DNA of 64,000 nt from Streptomyces sp. IMTB 2501. Lineage in GTDB: Bacteria; Actinomycetota; Actinomycetes; Streptomycetales; Streptomycetaceae. The notes beneath the pieces are model-generated. The model did no database searches. It was not told the origin of the DNA and saw only the letters and a program-made list of their open reading frames with translations. The stretch spans positions 62,001 through 126,000 of the forward strand of contig NZ_MQUS01000010.1 in assembly GCF_001953885.1 (NCBI RefSeq), given 5' to 3'. Below, piece after piece: positions 43,892 to 51,917 of the stretch. A program made the position numbers and the translations under genes. Positions within the stretch are counted from its first letter, which is position 1, and each line of letters starts with the position of its first letter.

Positions 43892-46645
43892 ATGCAGGTA
43901 ACTCGCCGCCGCCGCCAAGTCGAGAAGGAATACTTCGACCTGCTCGGCAGACGAGTCGGCCGACGGGCGACGCTGGTCACGGCATGCATCACCACGGTCG
44001 CCCTGGCCACCGGAACCGCTGTCGCGTCCACACGCCAGTTCGGCACCGACCAGGTCGGCCAGGTCACCGCCAAGGGCCAGGTCGTCGCCAGCGACCAGTA
44101 CATCTCCCCCTACGGCAACCGCGTCGTCCTCAACGACGGCAAGATCATGTCGTCCACCGTCAGCCCGGACGGCAGCCACCTCGCGGCCGCGGTCACCGAC
44201 GGCGATGCGGCGCTGGTCGTCGTGGACCTCGGGACCGGTCAGATCAAGCAGCGCGTCGGCGCCAACGCGGCGGACGACCTGCGCATCAGCAGCGGGTCCG
44301 TCGGCCAGGAAGGACCGACGTACTCGCCCGACGGCAAGCAGCTGTGGCTCGGCCAGACCGACGGCTACACCAAGTTCACGGTGAACGCGGACGGCACGCT
44401 CGCCAACCCGACGACCGTCAAGATTCCCGCTGACGGCAGCAAGCACGCCCTGGTGGCCGCGGCGGTGTTCTCGGCGGACGGCTCCACCGTGTACTCCGCG
44501 GTCAACGGCCAGAACAAGGTGGTCGCCATCGACGCGGCGACCGGGACCGTCAAGCAGAGCTGGTCCGTGGGCAACGCCCCGCGCGGCATGGTCCAGGTCG
44601 GCGACAAGCTCTACGTCAGCAACGAGGGCGGTCGTCCGGCGAAGCCCGGCGACACCACGATCAACTCCTACGGCACCCAGGTGCCGGCCAACCCGAAGAC
44701 GGGTGCCACCACCACCGGCACGGTCAGCGTCATCGACCTGAAGGACCCGTCCGCCGCCGTCGGCACCATCGACGTCGGTCTGCACCCGACCGCCGTGTAC
44801 GCCAAGCACGGAGCGGTGTTCGTCACCAACACCGCGGACAACAACGTGTCCGTCATCAACACCGCCAAGGACAAGGTCGTACAGACCATCTCCACCCAGC
44901 CGTGGCCGGAGGCGTCCGTCGGCTACGAGCCCGACGCGGTGACGCTCACCGACGACGGCCACCTGCTGGTGACGCTCGGCCGCGCCAACGCCGTCGCCGT
45001 CTACCGGTACACCTCCCCGCAGGAACCGGTCAGCTACGTCGGCCTGCTCCCCACGGACTACTTCCCCGCGGAGATCACCACCGTGGGCAAGAAGGTCGTC
45101 GTCTCCAACACCCGCGGTATCGACGCCCGCCGCCCCGACAGCTCCGGCGGCCACGCAACCCATGACACGACGTCCAGCCTGACCCAGTTCACGCTGCCCA
45201 GCGACCGGGTCATCAGGGCCGAGACCGCCAAGGTCTTCCGGCAGAACGGCTGGACCCCCGGCTCGGTCAGGCTGGCCAAGGGCACGCGCCACGCGCAGCC
45301 GGTGCCGGTCCCGCAGCGGATCGGCGACCCCTCGACGATCAAGCACGTCTTCCTCATCGTCAAGGAGAACCGGACCTACGACCAGGTCTACGGCGACATA
45401 CCGAAGGGCAACGGCGACCCGTCGCTGACGCAGTTCGGCGAGAACGTGACGCCGAACCAGCACGCGCTGGCCGAGCAGTTCGGGCTGTACGACAACACCT
45501 ACGACATCGGCACGAACTCCGCCGAGGGCCACAACTGGCTGATGCAGGCCGACAACCCGGAGTACACCGAGTCCTCGGCCGGTGAGTACGCGCGCAGCTA
45601 CGACACCGAGGACGACGCTCTCGGCCACCAGAAGTCGGGCTTCCTGTGGAGCGGTGCGCAGGCGGCCGGCAACAGCGTGCGCGACTTCGGCGAGTTCCAG
45701 CAGTTCCTGACCAAGCCGGCGGACGCGAGCTGGCAGAACCTGTACTGCGACGCCAAGAACATGGCCGCGACCGGGCAGGGCACCGCGTACCCGCTGAACT
45801 CGTCCTCGCCGATCCCCTCGCTCAACAGCGTGTCGGTGCCCGGCTTCCCGAAGTTCGACACCAGTGTCCCGGACGTCTACCGGGAGCAGATCTGGAAGCA
45901 GGACTTCGAGAAGCACGGTCCGGCGAACCTGAACATGTTCTGGCTCTCCAGCGACCACACCGGTGGCCCGGCGAGCCCGGCCGCCCAGGTCGCCGACAAC
46001 GACCTCGCGACCGGCCGGATCGTCGACAAGATCTCCCACAGCAAGTACTGGAAGGACTCGGCGATCTTCGTCGTCGAGGACGACTCCCAGGCCGGCCTCG
46101 ACCACATCGACGGCCACCGTGCCCCGATCCAGATCATCAGCCCCTGGGCCCAGCACGGCACCGTCGACGACCACTACTACTCGCAGATCACGTTGATCCG
46201 GACCATCGAGCAGATCCTCGGGATCCACCCGATGAACCAGAAGGACAGCGCGGCCACGCCGATGACCGGGGCGTTCACCCGGAAGCCGGACTACACGCCG
46301 TTCACCGCGCTGCCCAACCGGACCTCGCTGACCGACGGCCTGACGACCCCGCCCTCCTGCGGCGTGGACAGCCCGGCCGCGCAGGACCCCAAGGCGTCGG
46401 TCGTGCCGTCGGCGAAGGTGCCGGCGGACAAGCAGTCGCTCGTGGCCCAGTGGAACGCCTGGAAGTCGCAGCAGCGGCTGACCGGCACCAACGCCGTGCC
46501 CGACTACGCGAACCCCGCGCAGATGAACCACCTCACGTGGTACGAGACCCACAACTGGACCAAGCCGTACCCCGGTGAGAAGAAGATCTACGCCCCGAAC
46601 GACGTACCGGGCGCGTACATCCCGTCCGCGGAGAACGACGGCTGA
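43892..46645 (+). CDS. Bifunctional YncE-like beta-propeller / phosphoesterase protein
   Basis: A 917-residue protein with one N-terminal membrane anchor (about 27-46, ATLVTACITTVALATGTAVA) and a long extracytoplasmic part. Residues about 60-450 form a YncE/PQQ-like propeller (SSTVSPDGSHLAAAVTDGDA, SVINTAKDKVVQTIS). Residues about 480-800 form a phosphoesterase domain related to bacterial phospholipase C/acid phosphatase: HVFLIVKENRTYDQVYGDIP, DIGTNSAEGHNWLMQAD and FVVEDDSQAGLDHIDGHRAP supply metal and phosphate ligands. It is the last gene of the ABC operon and ends 18 bases before a perfect terminator hairpin. The propeller may present or sense a polymer that the transporter exports. Confidence 0.9.
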   Translation: MQVTRRRRQVEKEYFDLLGRRVGRRATLVTACITTVALATGTAVASTRQFGTDQVGQVTAKGQVVASDQYISPYGNRVVLNDGKIMSSTVSPDGSHLAAAVTDGDAALVVVDLGTGQIKQRVGANAADDLRISSGSVGQEGPTYSPDGKQLWLGQTDGYTKFTVNADGTLANPTTVKIPADGSKHALVAAAVFSADGSTVYSAVNGQNKVVAIDAATGTVKQSWSVGNAPRGMVQVGDKLYVSNEGGRPAKPGDTTINSYGTQVPANPKTGATTTGTVSVIDLKDPSAAVGTIDVGLHPTAVYAKHGAVFVTNTADNNVSVINTAKDKVVQTISTQPWPEASVGYEPDAVTLTDDGHLLVTLGRANAVAVYRYTSPQEPVSYVGLLPTDYFPAEITTVGKKVVVSNTRGIDARRPDSSGGHATHDTTSSLTQFTLPSDRVIRAETAKVFRQNGWTPGSVRLAKGTRHAQPVPVPQRIGDPSTIKHVFLIVKENRTYDQVYGDIPKGNGDPSLTQFGENVTPNQHALAEQFGLYDNTYDIGTNSAEGHNWLMQADNPEYTESSAGEYARSYDTEDDALGHQKSGFLWSGAQAAGNSVRDFGEFQQFLTKPADASWQNLYCDAKNMAATGQGTAYPLNSSSPIPSLNSVSVPGFPKFDTSVPDVYREQIWKQDFEKHGPANLNMFWLSSDHTGGPASPAAQVADNDLATGRIVDKISHSKYWKDSAIFVVEDDSQAGLDHIDGHRAPIQIISPWAQHGTVDDHYYSQITLIRTIEQILGIHPMNQKDSAATPMTGAFTRKPDYTPFTALPNRTSLTDGLTTPPSCGVDSPAAQDPKASVVPSAKVPADKQSLVAQWNAWKSQQRLTGTNAVPDYANPAQMNHLTWYETHNWTKPYPGEKKIYAPNDVPGAYIPSAENDG

Positions 46646-46663
46646 CGCAGCCTGACCCGGGCA

Positions 46664-46703
46664 GAGGGCCCTTGGCCGGCATCACCGCCGGCCAAGGGCC
46701 CTC
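46664..46703 (+). terminator. Strong terminator of the ABC/phosphoesterase operon
   Basis: A perfect 17-base-pair stem (GAGGGCCCTTGGCCGGC and its complement) with loop ATCACC begins 18 bases after the stop codon. No U tract follows. Confidence 0.85.
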
Positions 46704-46842
46704 GCCGTCTCCGGCCCGGTGCGGGGTTGGCCACCGCCCGGGACGCGTTTGCCCGGCGGGATGGCGGGATGGCGGGAGCACGTGCAGCGTGGAAACGGAG
46801 GGGATGTCGAGGGGTGGGTGAGCCGTGGGAGAGGTGGGACAC

Positions 46843-47286
46843 ATGGAACGGGATGTCGCCGAGCGTCGGGTGGTCGTCGGTGTCGACGGGTCGTCGTCCT
46901 CGTACGAGGCCCTGCGCTGGGCCGTGCGGTATGCGGGACTCGTCGGTGGCACCGTGGAGGCGATCGCGGTGTGGGAGCTGCCGGGGCTGTACGGCTGGTC
47001 GGCGCCGGCCGTGGACATGGATGTCGACGAGGAGGAGACCCGGCAGCGGATGCGGAAGGAGCTGACCGATGTGCTCGGCGCGGACGCGGCCGACTCGGTC
47101 CGCAGCCATGTGGTGCACGGCAATCCCGCCGACGTGCTGCTGCGGGCGGCCGAAGGAGCTGAGGTCCTGGTCGTCGGCAGCAGGGGCAGGGGCGGGTTCG
47201 CGGCCGCTCTGCTCGGCTCGGTCAGCCAGCATGTGTCGCAGCACGCGAGCTGCCCGGTCGTGATCGTGCGGGCCCAGAAGCAGTGA
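46843..47286 (+). CDS. Universal stress protein (UspA family)
   Basis: A 147-residue single-domain Usp. RRVVVGVDGSSSSYEALRWA starts the fold, and GSRGRGGFAAALLGSVSQHV carries the ATP-binding pattern G-x2-G-x9-G-S, followed by ASCPVVIVR. ATP-binding Usps of this type are induced by hypoxia and stasis under DosR/DevR control in actinobacteria. ATG 46843 with GAGAGGTGG upstream is preferred over GTG 46825. It is convergent with the DevR-like regulator and opens the dormancy-type island; no palindrome of the kind found near devR precedes it. Confidence 0.88.
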   Translation: MERDVAERRVVVGVDGSSSSYEALRWAVRYAGLVGGTVEAIAVWELPGLYGWSAPAVDMDVDEEETRQRMRKELTDVLGADAADSVRSHVVHGNPADVLLRAAEGAEVLVVGSRGRGGFAAALLGSVSQHVSQHASCPVVIVRAQKQ

Positions 47287-47330
47287 CCTGATCCCTCAAG
47301 GGGCCGGTGTGGCTCGGGGACCGGCGCGCC

Positions 47331-48032
47331 TCAGCGGTCCGCCTGTTCCCCGGAGCCCCGCGGTTCCAGGTGGGACGCGAGGACCGCCGCCTGGACCCGG
47401 CGCTGGACGCCGAGTTTGGACAACATCCGGGAGATGTGGTTCTTGACGGTCTTCTCCGACAGGAACAGCTTCCTGCCGATCTCGCGGTTGGTGAGACCGT
47501 CCCCGATCAGCGCGAGTATGTCCCGTTCCCGCGGCGACAGGCCCGCCAGTTCGGACGGCAGCGAGGGCGTTTCCGCCGGGTCGGTGCGCAGGGAGCGCAT
47601 CAGACGGGCGGTGGTCGCGGGGTCGAGCATCGACTGCCCCGAGGCGACGGTGCGTACCGCGGAGACGAGATCCGAGCCCTTGATCTGCTTCAGCACATAT
47701 CCCGAGGCGCCGGCCATGATCGCGTCGAGCAGGGCGTCCTCGTCGTCGAACGAGGTCAGCATCAGACACGCGAGTTCCGGCATCCGGCTGCGCAGTTCGC
47801 GGCAGACCGAGATGCCGTCCCCGTCCGGCAGCCGTACGTCCAGCACGGCGACGTGGGGCCGCAGCGCGGGGCCCCGGACGAGGGCGTGCTCCGCGGTGTC
47901 CGCGTCGCCGACGACCGAGATGTCCGGTTCGGCGTCGAGCAGGTCCGTGAGACCGCGTCGTACGACCTCGTGGTCATCCAGCAGGAACACGCGGATCGGG
48001 TGCTGCTCCGTGAAGGTGCGTGTCTCGGTCAT
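47331..48032 (-). CDS. devR: NarL/DevR-type response regulator
   Basis: A 233-residue regulator with a receiver domain (1-125) and a LuxR-type helix-turn-helix (about 165-228). The acidic pocket is LLDDHEVVRRG, the phosphorylation site is Asp65 in VAVLDVRLPDGDG, with Thr93 and Lys115 (GYVLKQIKG). The output domain shows LSPRERDILALIGDGLTNRE, then IGRKLFLSEKTVKNHISRML. The closest well-known relative is DevR/DosR, regulator of the hypoxic dormancy response. The partner kinase is probably the GAF-domain kinase at 51918. A perfect palindrome GGGCCG-AC-CGGCCC lies 84 bases upstream of its start and suggests autoregulation. Confidence 0.88.
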   Translation of the reverse strand: MTETRTFTEQHPIRVFLLDDHEVVRRGLTDLLDAEPDISVVGDADTAEHALVRGPALRPHVAVLDVRLPDGDGISVCRELRSRMPELACLMLTSFDDEDALLDAIMAGASGYVLKQIKGSDLVSAVRTVASGQSMLDPATTARLMRSLRTDPAETPSLPSELAGLSPRERDILALIGDGLTNREIGRKLFLSEKTVKNHISRMLSKLGVQRRVQAAVLASHLEPRGSGEQADR

Positions 48033-48115
48033 GACGACCTCTCGTTCCCCGGGTACGGGCAGACTGCGGGCTGCCCACGAGGCTGATCATCCATCCAACG
48101 GCGTCGTACGGACTA

Positions 48116-48129
48116 GGGCCGACCGGCCC
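48116..48129. promoter_or_regulatory. Candidate DevR box upstream of devR
   Basis: GGGCCGACCGGCCC is a perfect palindrome of the form GGGCCG-N2-CGGCCC. It has the same arms as the two palindromes between the STAS and alcohol dehydrogenase genes (49001-49014 and 49055-49068). Confidence 0.65.
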
Positions 48130-48132
48130 CAC

Positions 48133-48510
48133 TCACTCCATGATCGCCGCGCGCGAGGTCGAACCGCACGTCCACCGAGCCTTCCACCGCCCGCCCCGGA
48201 CGCGCGGCCCCGCCTCGTCCGCCACCGACAGCCGTTCGACCCGCTCCCGCGCCATGGCGTGTGCGGCCTCGGCAAGGGTGGCGTCGGCCCGGACGGTGAC
48301 GGCGGGGCGACCATGCCGACGACAAGGGCCCCGCCCTCCCGCACGGGCACGGCGCTGACCTGCCGGTCCTTCATCAGCCGCACGACGTCCTCGAAGGGGC
48401 GTGCCGCCCGACGGCGGCCACCGTGTGGGGCATGACATCGCCGGCGATGTACGAGTCGCCGCACACGGTGAGCTCCACGAGATCCGTGGCATGTTCCGTG
48501 GCGGAAGGTC
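48133..48510 (-). pseudogene. CBS-domain protein with several frameshifts
   Basis: Three frames on this strand together reconstruct a two-CBS-domain protein. ATDLVELTVCGDSYIAGDVM, then PHTVAAVGRHAP, lies in one. PFEDVVRLMKDRQVSAVPVR, then EGGALVVGMV, lies in a second. AVTVRADATLAEAAHAMARE, then RVERLSVADEAG, lies in a third and ends at 48133. At least two, probably three, single-base changes separate them. CBS proteins of this type are regular members of DosR-like stress islands, so this was probably an original member now lost. Confidence 0.68.
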
Positions 48511-48571
48511 GGGCCAGGGGGGCACCGGGCTCCCTGGCTGGCCGTTCGGTTCCCCGTGGGCTGGGCGCACG

Positions 48572-48964
48572 TCAGCCGTATGGGGCCCCGGCCCGGAGCT
48601 GGGGAAGTTGTGCGTGCAGCTCGAAGACGTCCGCCAGGCCCGTCACCTGCAGGATCCTCCGGAAGGCCGCACTCTCCGTGATCAGCCGCAGGCGGCCCCG
48701 CCGGGCCAGTGTGCGGTTGCGTGTGCGGCACAGGACCCCGAGGCCGGCGCAGTCGATGAACCTGACCGGCCGCAGGTCCAGCACCAGGTCGGGGCGGTGA
48801 CACGCGGTGAGGGCGTCGAGCCGTTCCGACAGGGTCGGCGCGGTCAGCGCGTCGATGTCGCCCTGCAGGGACACGACGGTTGTTCCGCCTGCCACGCGCT
48901 GGGCCATGACCACGTCCTGCTCGTTGTGGTCCGCCGCCGCGCCGGCCGGGTCGTTCTCGGGCAT
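48572..48964 (-). CDS. STAS-domain protein (anti-anti-sigma factor-like)
   Basis: From ATG 48964 the product has 130 residues with a STAS fold: TTVVSLQGDIDALTAPTLSE, LVLDLRPVRFIDCAGLGVLC and ADVFELHAQLP. In SpoIIAA-type proteins the phosphorylated Ser lies in the D(S/C)(S/A)G loop; here the loop reads IDCAGLG, with Cys in place of that Ser, so classical phospho-switching may be lost. An alternative start is ATG 48907. It diverges from the alcohol dehydrogenase gene, with two DevR-box-like palindromes between them. Confidence 0.8.
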   Translation of the reverse strand: MPENDPAGAAADHNEQDVVMAQRVAGGTTVVSLQGDIDALTAPTLSERLDALTACHRPDLVLDLRPVRFIDCAGLGVLCRTRNRTLARRGRLRLITESAAFRRILQVTGLADVFELHAQLPQLRAGAPYG

Positions 48965-49000
48965 GGCAAGAGGGAACCGGGGACGCAGGACCGGGCGGTA

Positions 49001-49014
49001 GGGCCGTTCGGCCC
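49001..49014. promoter_or_regulatory. Candidate DevR box 1 between STAS and dehydrogenase genes
   Basis: GGGCCGTTCGGCCC, a perfect palindrome, extended to 16 bases by flanking A and T. It lies 37 bases upstream of the STAS start codon on the opposite strand. Confidence 0.66.
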
Positions 49015-49054
49015 TGGGTGCCGGTCCGTACGGGGCACGCACGGATGCACGGTA

Positions 49055-49068
49055 GGGCCGGACGGCCC
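49055..49068. promoter_or_regulatory. Candidate DevR box 2 between STAS and dehydrogenase genes
   Basis: GGGCCGGACGGCCC, the same arms as the boxes at 48116 and 49001. It is 54 bases from box 1 and 108 bases upstream of the alcohol dehydrogenase start. Confidence 0.66.
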
Positions 49069-49176
49069 AAGCGGGACCGCCGGGCCAGTGGCGAAGCTGT
49101 ACGTGTGGGTGATCCCGGTCTCGTGCCGGAACCACGGAACCCGCGGTGGGCCGACGAAGAGGAACTAGGAGCTGCC

Positions 49177-50247
49177 ATGAAGGGCTTCGTCTTCCACGGT
49201 CCGGGACAGGCGTCCTGGCAGGACGTCCCGGACCCCGCAGTCAAGGAACCCACCGACGCCATCGTGAAGGTCGGCGTCGTCACCATCTGCGGGACGGACC
49301 TGCACATCCTCAAGGGCGACGTACCCGAGGTCCGCTCCGGCACGGTGCTCGGCCATGAGGCGGTCGGCGAGATCGTCGAGATCGGCGGCGACGTGCGCTC
49401 CGTACGGCCCGGGGACCGCGTGCTGATCTCCTGCATCAGCTCCTGCGGCCGGTGCCGGTTCTGCCGGGAAGGCGCCTACGGGCAGTGCCGGGGCGGCGGA
49501 GGCTGGATCCTGGGCCATCTGATCGACGGCACCCAGGCCGAGTACGTCCGTGTGCCCTACGCAGACCTGTCCGTCCACCCGCTGCCCGGCACCTTGCCCA
49601 GCGAGGACGCCGTCCTGCTCGCGGACATCTTCCCGACCTCCTACGAGGTGGGCGTCCTCAACGGGCAGGTACGCCCCGGGGACACCGTGGTGATCGTCGG
49701 CGCCGGACCGATCGGGCTCGCGGCGATCGCCACGGCCCGCCTGTTCGCTCCGGAACGGATCATCTCGGTCGACCCGGCACCGGCCCGGCTGGAGGCCGCC
49801 CGGCGGCTCGGCGCCGACGCCGTGGCCGACGTCCACGAGGCACCCGGTCAGTTGGTCGCCGACCTGACCGACGGTCTCGGCGCGGACGTGGTCATGGAGG
49901 CGGTCGGCGTACCGGAGAGCTTCGAGCTGTGCACCCGTGTGGTCCGCCCCGGCGGGCATGTCGCCAACATCGGCGTGCACGGCCGGCCCGCGACGCTGCA
50001 CCTCGAAGACCTGTGGAGCAGGGACGTGACCATCACGACCGGCCTGGTGGACACCTACTCCACGCCCACCCTGCTGCGGATGGCCGCCGCCGGCCGGCTG
50101 CCGACCGGGCAACTGGTCACCCACACCTTCCCGCTGGAGCAGATGGCGGAGGCGTACGACGTCTTCGCCAAGGCCGCCCAGACCGGCGCGCTCAAGGTGG
50201 TGCTCGGCGGGGAGCAGCACGCGGAAGTCGCCGTTCCCGCGGCCTGA
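49177..50247 (+). CDS. Zinc-dependent alcohol dehydrogenase family protein
   Basis: A 356-residue MDR enzyme. Catalytic zinc ligands are Cys38 (TICGTDLH), His60 and Glu61 (LGHEAVGE). The structural zinc lobe is SSCGRCRFCREGAYGQC, with Cys90, 93, 96 and 104. The cofactor motif is VVIVGAGPIGLAAIATARLF, with an acidic residue (SVDPAP) favouring NAD. Such dehydrogenases recur in DosR-type hypoxia regulons of Streptomyces, where they could regenerate NAD. The start follows CTAGGAGCTGCC. The HTH-PPOX gene follows after 21 bases, so they are probably co-transcribed from the DevR-box promoter. Confidence 0.92.
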   Translation: MKGFVFHGPGQASWQDVPDPAVKEPTDAIVKVGVVTICGTDLHILKGDVPEVRSGTVLGHEAVGEIVEIGGDVRSVRPGDRVLISCISSCGRCRFCREGAYGQCRGGGGWILGHLIDGTQAEYVRVPYADLSVHPLPGTLPSEDAVLLADIFPTSYEVGVLNGQVRPGDTVVIVGAGPIGLAAIATARLFAPERIISVDPAPARLEAARRLGADAVADVHEAPGQLVADLTDGLGADVVMEAVGVPESFELCTRVVRPGGHVANIGVHGRPATLHLEDLWSRDVTITTGLVDTYSTPTLLRMAAAGRLPTGQLVTHTFPLEQMAEAYDVFAKAAQTGALKVVLGGEQHAEVAVPAA

Positions 50248-50268
50248 TCGAGAAGGGGCGTGCCCGCC

Positions 50269-51024
50269 ATGACCGAACAGACGACGAGAGTCGACGCGGC
50301 GGACGTCGCGACCGAGGCGATGCTGGGCGAAAGGAACGTGCCGGCCATGACCCAACAGACGATGCGAGCGAACGTGGTGACCGAGGTGGCGCTGGGCGAC
50401 CTGGGCCGGCGGCTGGCCGCCCGGCGGGCACGGCTGGGCCTGACCCGACGCGAGGTGGCCGACCGTGCTGACATGGCCGTCAGCTATCTCGGGTATCTGG
50501 AGGAGCATCCCGGTGCCGCCCCGGGCACCGGCCGCCTGATCAAGCTGGCCTCGGCGCTGGAGACCACGGTGACCGAGCTGACCGGCGCCGCCGCCGACCT
50601 GCGACCGGGCCTCGGCCGTGCCGTACGCGAACCCCGCTTGACCGAGATGGCATTCGGCGAGTGCCGGGCGCTGCTGGGCTCGCACGGAGTGGGCCGGCTG
50701 GCGGTACCCACCGCCACCGGGCCGGTGATCGTGCCCGTGAACTACAGCATCATCGACGGTTCGATCGTCTTCCGGACCGGCCTCGGCGCGACGCCGTCCC
50801 TCGCGGCCGGCCAGGAAGTGGCCCTGGAGGTCGACCGCATCGACGACGCCTTCAGCCAGGGCTGGAGCGTTCTGGTGCGCGGACCCGCGCGGACGGTGAC
50901 CGACCCGCGGGACATGCGATGGTTCACCGAGCAGGCGTACAGCGTCCCTTGGGCGGGCGGTGAGCGCCATGTGTGGGTGAGCATCGAGCCCCACACGGTG
51001 ACCGGGCGCCGGATCACGACCTGA
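50269..51024 (+). CDS. HTH-pyridoxamine 5'-phosphate oxidase family fusion protein
   Basis: From ATG 50269 the product has 251 residues. An Xre-type helix-turn-helix (about 45-100, LGRRLAARRARLGLTRREVA, then DRADMAVSYLGYLEE) is followed by a PPOX-like flavin-binding split barrel (about 118-250, LLGSHGVGRLAVPTATGPVI, then VPVNYSI). A second possible start, ATG 50347, lies 78 bases downstream with an almost identical start segment (MTEQTTR versus MTQQTMR); the N-terminus seems to be a tandem duplication. The fold may bind F420 or FMN. It is downstream of the alcohol dehydrogenase in the putative DevR-controlled operon. Confidence 0.85.
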   Translation: MTEQTTRVDAADVATEAMLGERNVPAMTQQTMRANVVTEVALGDLGRRLAARRARLGLTRREVADRADMAVSYLGYLEEHPGAAPGTGRLIKLASALETTVTELTGAAADLRPGLGRAVREPRLTEMAFGECRALLGSHGVGRLAVPTATGPVIVPVNYSIIDGSIVFRTGLGATPSLAAGQEVALEVDRIDDAFSQGWSVLVRGPARTVTDPRDMRWFTEQAYSVPWAGGERHVWVSIEPHTVTGRRITT

Positions 51025-51054
51025 GCGCCGGCCGGCACGCGGATCCCGCTGGGC

Positions 51055-51543
51055 ATGCCAGATGGTCGATCGCCGCACTACCACTTGTTCGCGCTGATCT
51101 TCGCCGGACAGCTCACCACCGACGCCGCCCCGGGCACCGTGATGGCGCCCGCCCTCGCGGACCGCCCGCACCAGCCCTCGGCCGACGAAGGGAGCATCGA
51201 CGAACTGGTCCGTGACACGCTCAGGCGGCACCCGCCTGCCCCCTTCACCCTCTGGCGGTTCACGACCACCGAGATCGAACTCGCCGGAACGCGACTTTCC
51301 CCCCGGGCACCCGCGCTCGTCGACATCCAGGGGATCAACACCGACCCGGCCCGCTCACCCGGGCCAGATCTGGCCTTCGGTGTCGGTCCGCACTTCTGCA
51401 TCGGCGCCCAACTCGCACAACTCGAACGGCGCGCGGTGACCACGGTGCTGCGAACCGACTTTCCCGAAGCCTGCCTCGCCATCCCCCTGGCACACGACGA
51501 TGACACCGGGTCCCGGCCCCACGGGTCGGTTTCGCAGGCTTGA
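51055..51543 (+). pseudogene. Truncated cytochrome P450, C-terminal fragment
   Basis: The frame encodes only the last third of a P450. It has an ExxR-like helix K (DELVRDTLRRHPPAPFTLWR), the conserved beta segment with DPARSPGPD, and the heme loop FGVGPHFCIGAQLAQLERRA with the Cys ligand. The N-terminal 250 or so residues (substrate recognition, helix I threonine) are missing, and the start region is not P450-like. It cannot be a working enzyme. It sits between the PPOX gene and the DevS-like kinase on the same strand. Confidence 0.78.
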
Positions 51544-51917
51544 TGAACAGCCCGCCGAGTCCGCCGCAGCCCCACCTCGGAGACCACGTGGCCTGGGTCT
51601 GCGGCGGCAGCGGCGAAGACACCCTGGTCGAGGTACGCAGGGAGAAAGGCGGGGCGGCCGAGTGCCGGTGCCGTCCTGGGAGTCGTACACGGAGGGCACC
51701 CTGGCGGCCGTCGGACGGGGGCGGGCCGCCGGGGAGGAGCTGTCGGCCCCCTGACCGGGCTGATCGGCTCGGCCGGGGCGGGCGGCCGGTGGGGTCGTGG
51801 TGCCCGGGGCCGCGGTCGTCAGCTCGGCATACCGGCCACAGGCCGGAGCCGATACCGTGGAGGGGACCCGCCGGTGCGTGGTCCTGATCCGACGGGATCT
51901 GGATCTGGAGGGACACG
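51544..51917. other. Gap before the kinase gene
   Basis: About 375 bases with no supported gene. A short frame (HLGDHVAWVCGGSGEDTLVE) looks like a fragment but has no continuation. The arms of the DevR-type palindrome occur here 15 bases apart (GGGCCG at 51723, CGGCCC at 51744), which is probably not a functional box. Confidence 0.4.

Noticed and set aside
43733..46552. Open frame of more than 900 codons opposite the YncE/phosphoesterase gene
   Set aside because: Low-complexity Arg/Val/Gly/Asp translation typical of antisense frames; the plus strand encodes a complete recognised protein.
51723..51749. GGGCCG and CGGCCC arms upstream of the DevS-like kinase
   Set aside because: The arms are 15 bases apart instead of two, so it does not match the box found elsewhere.
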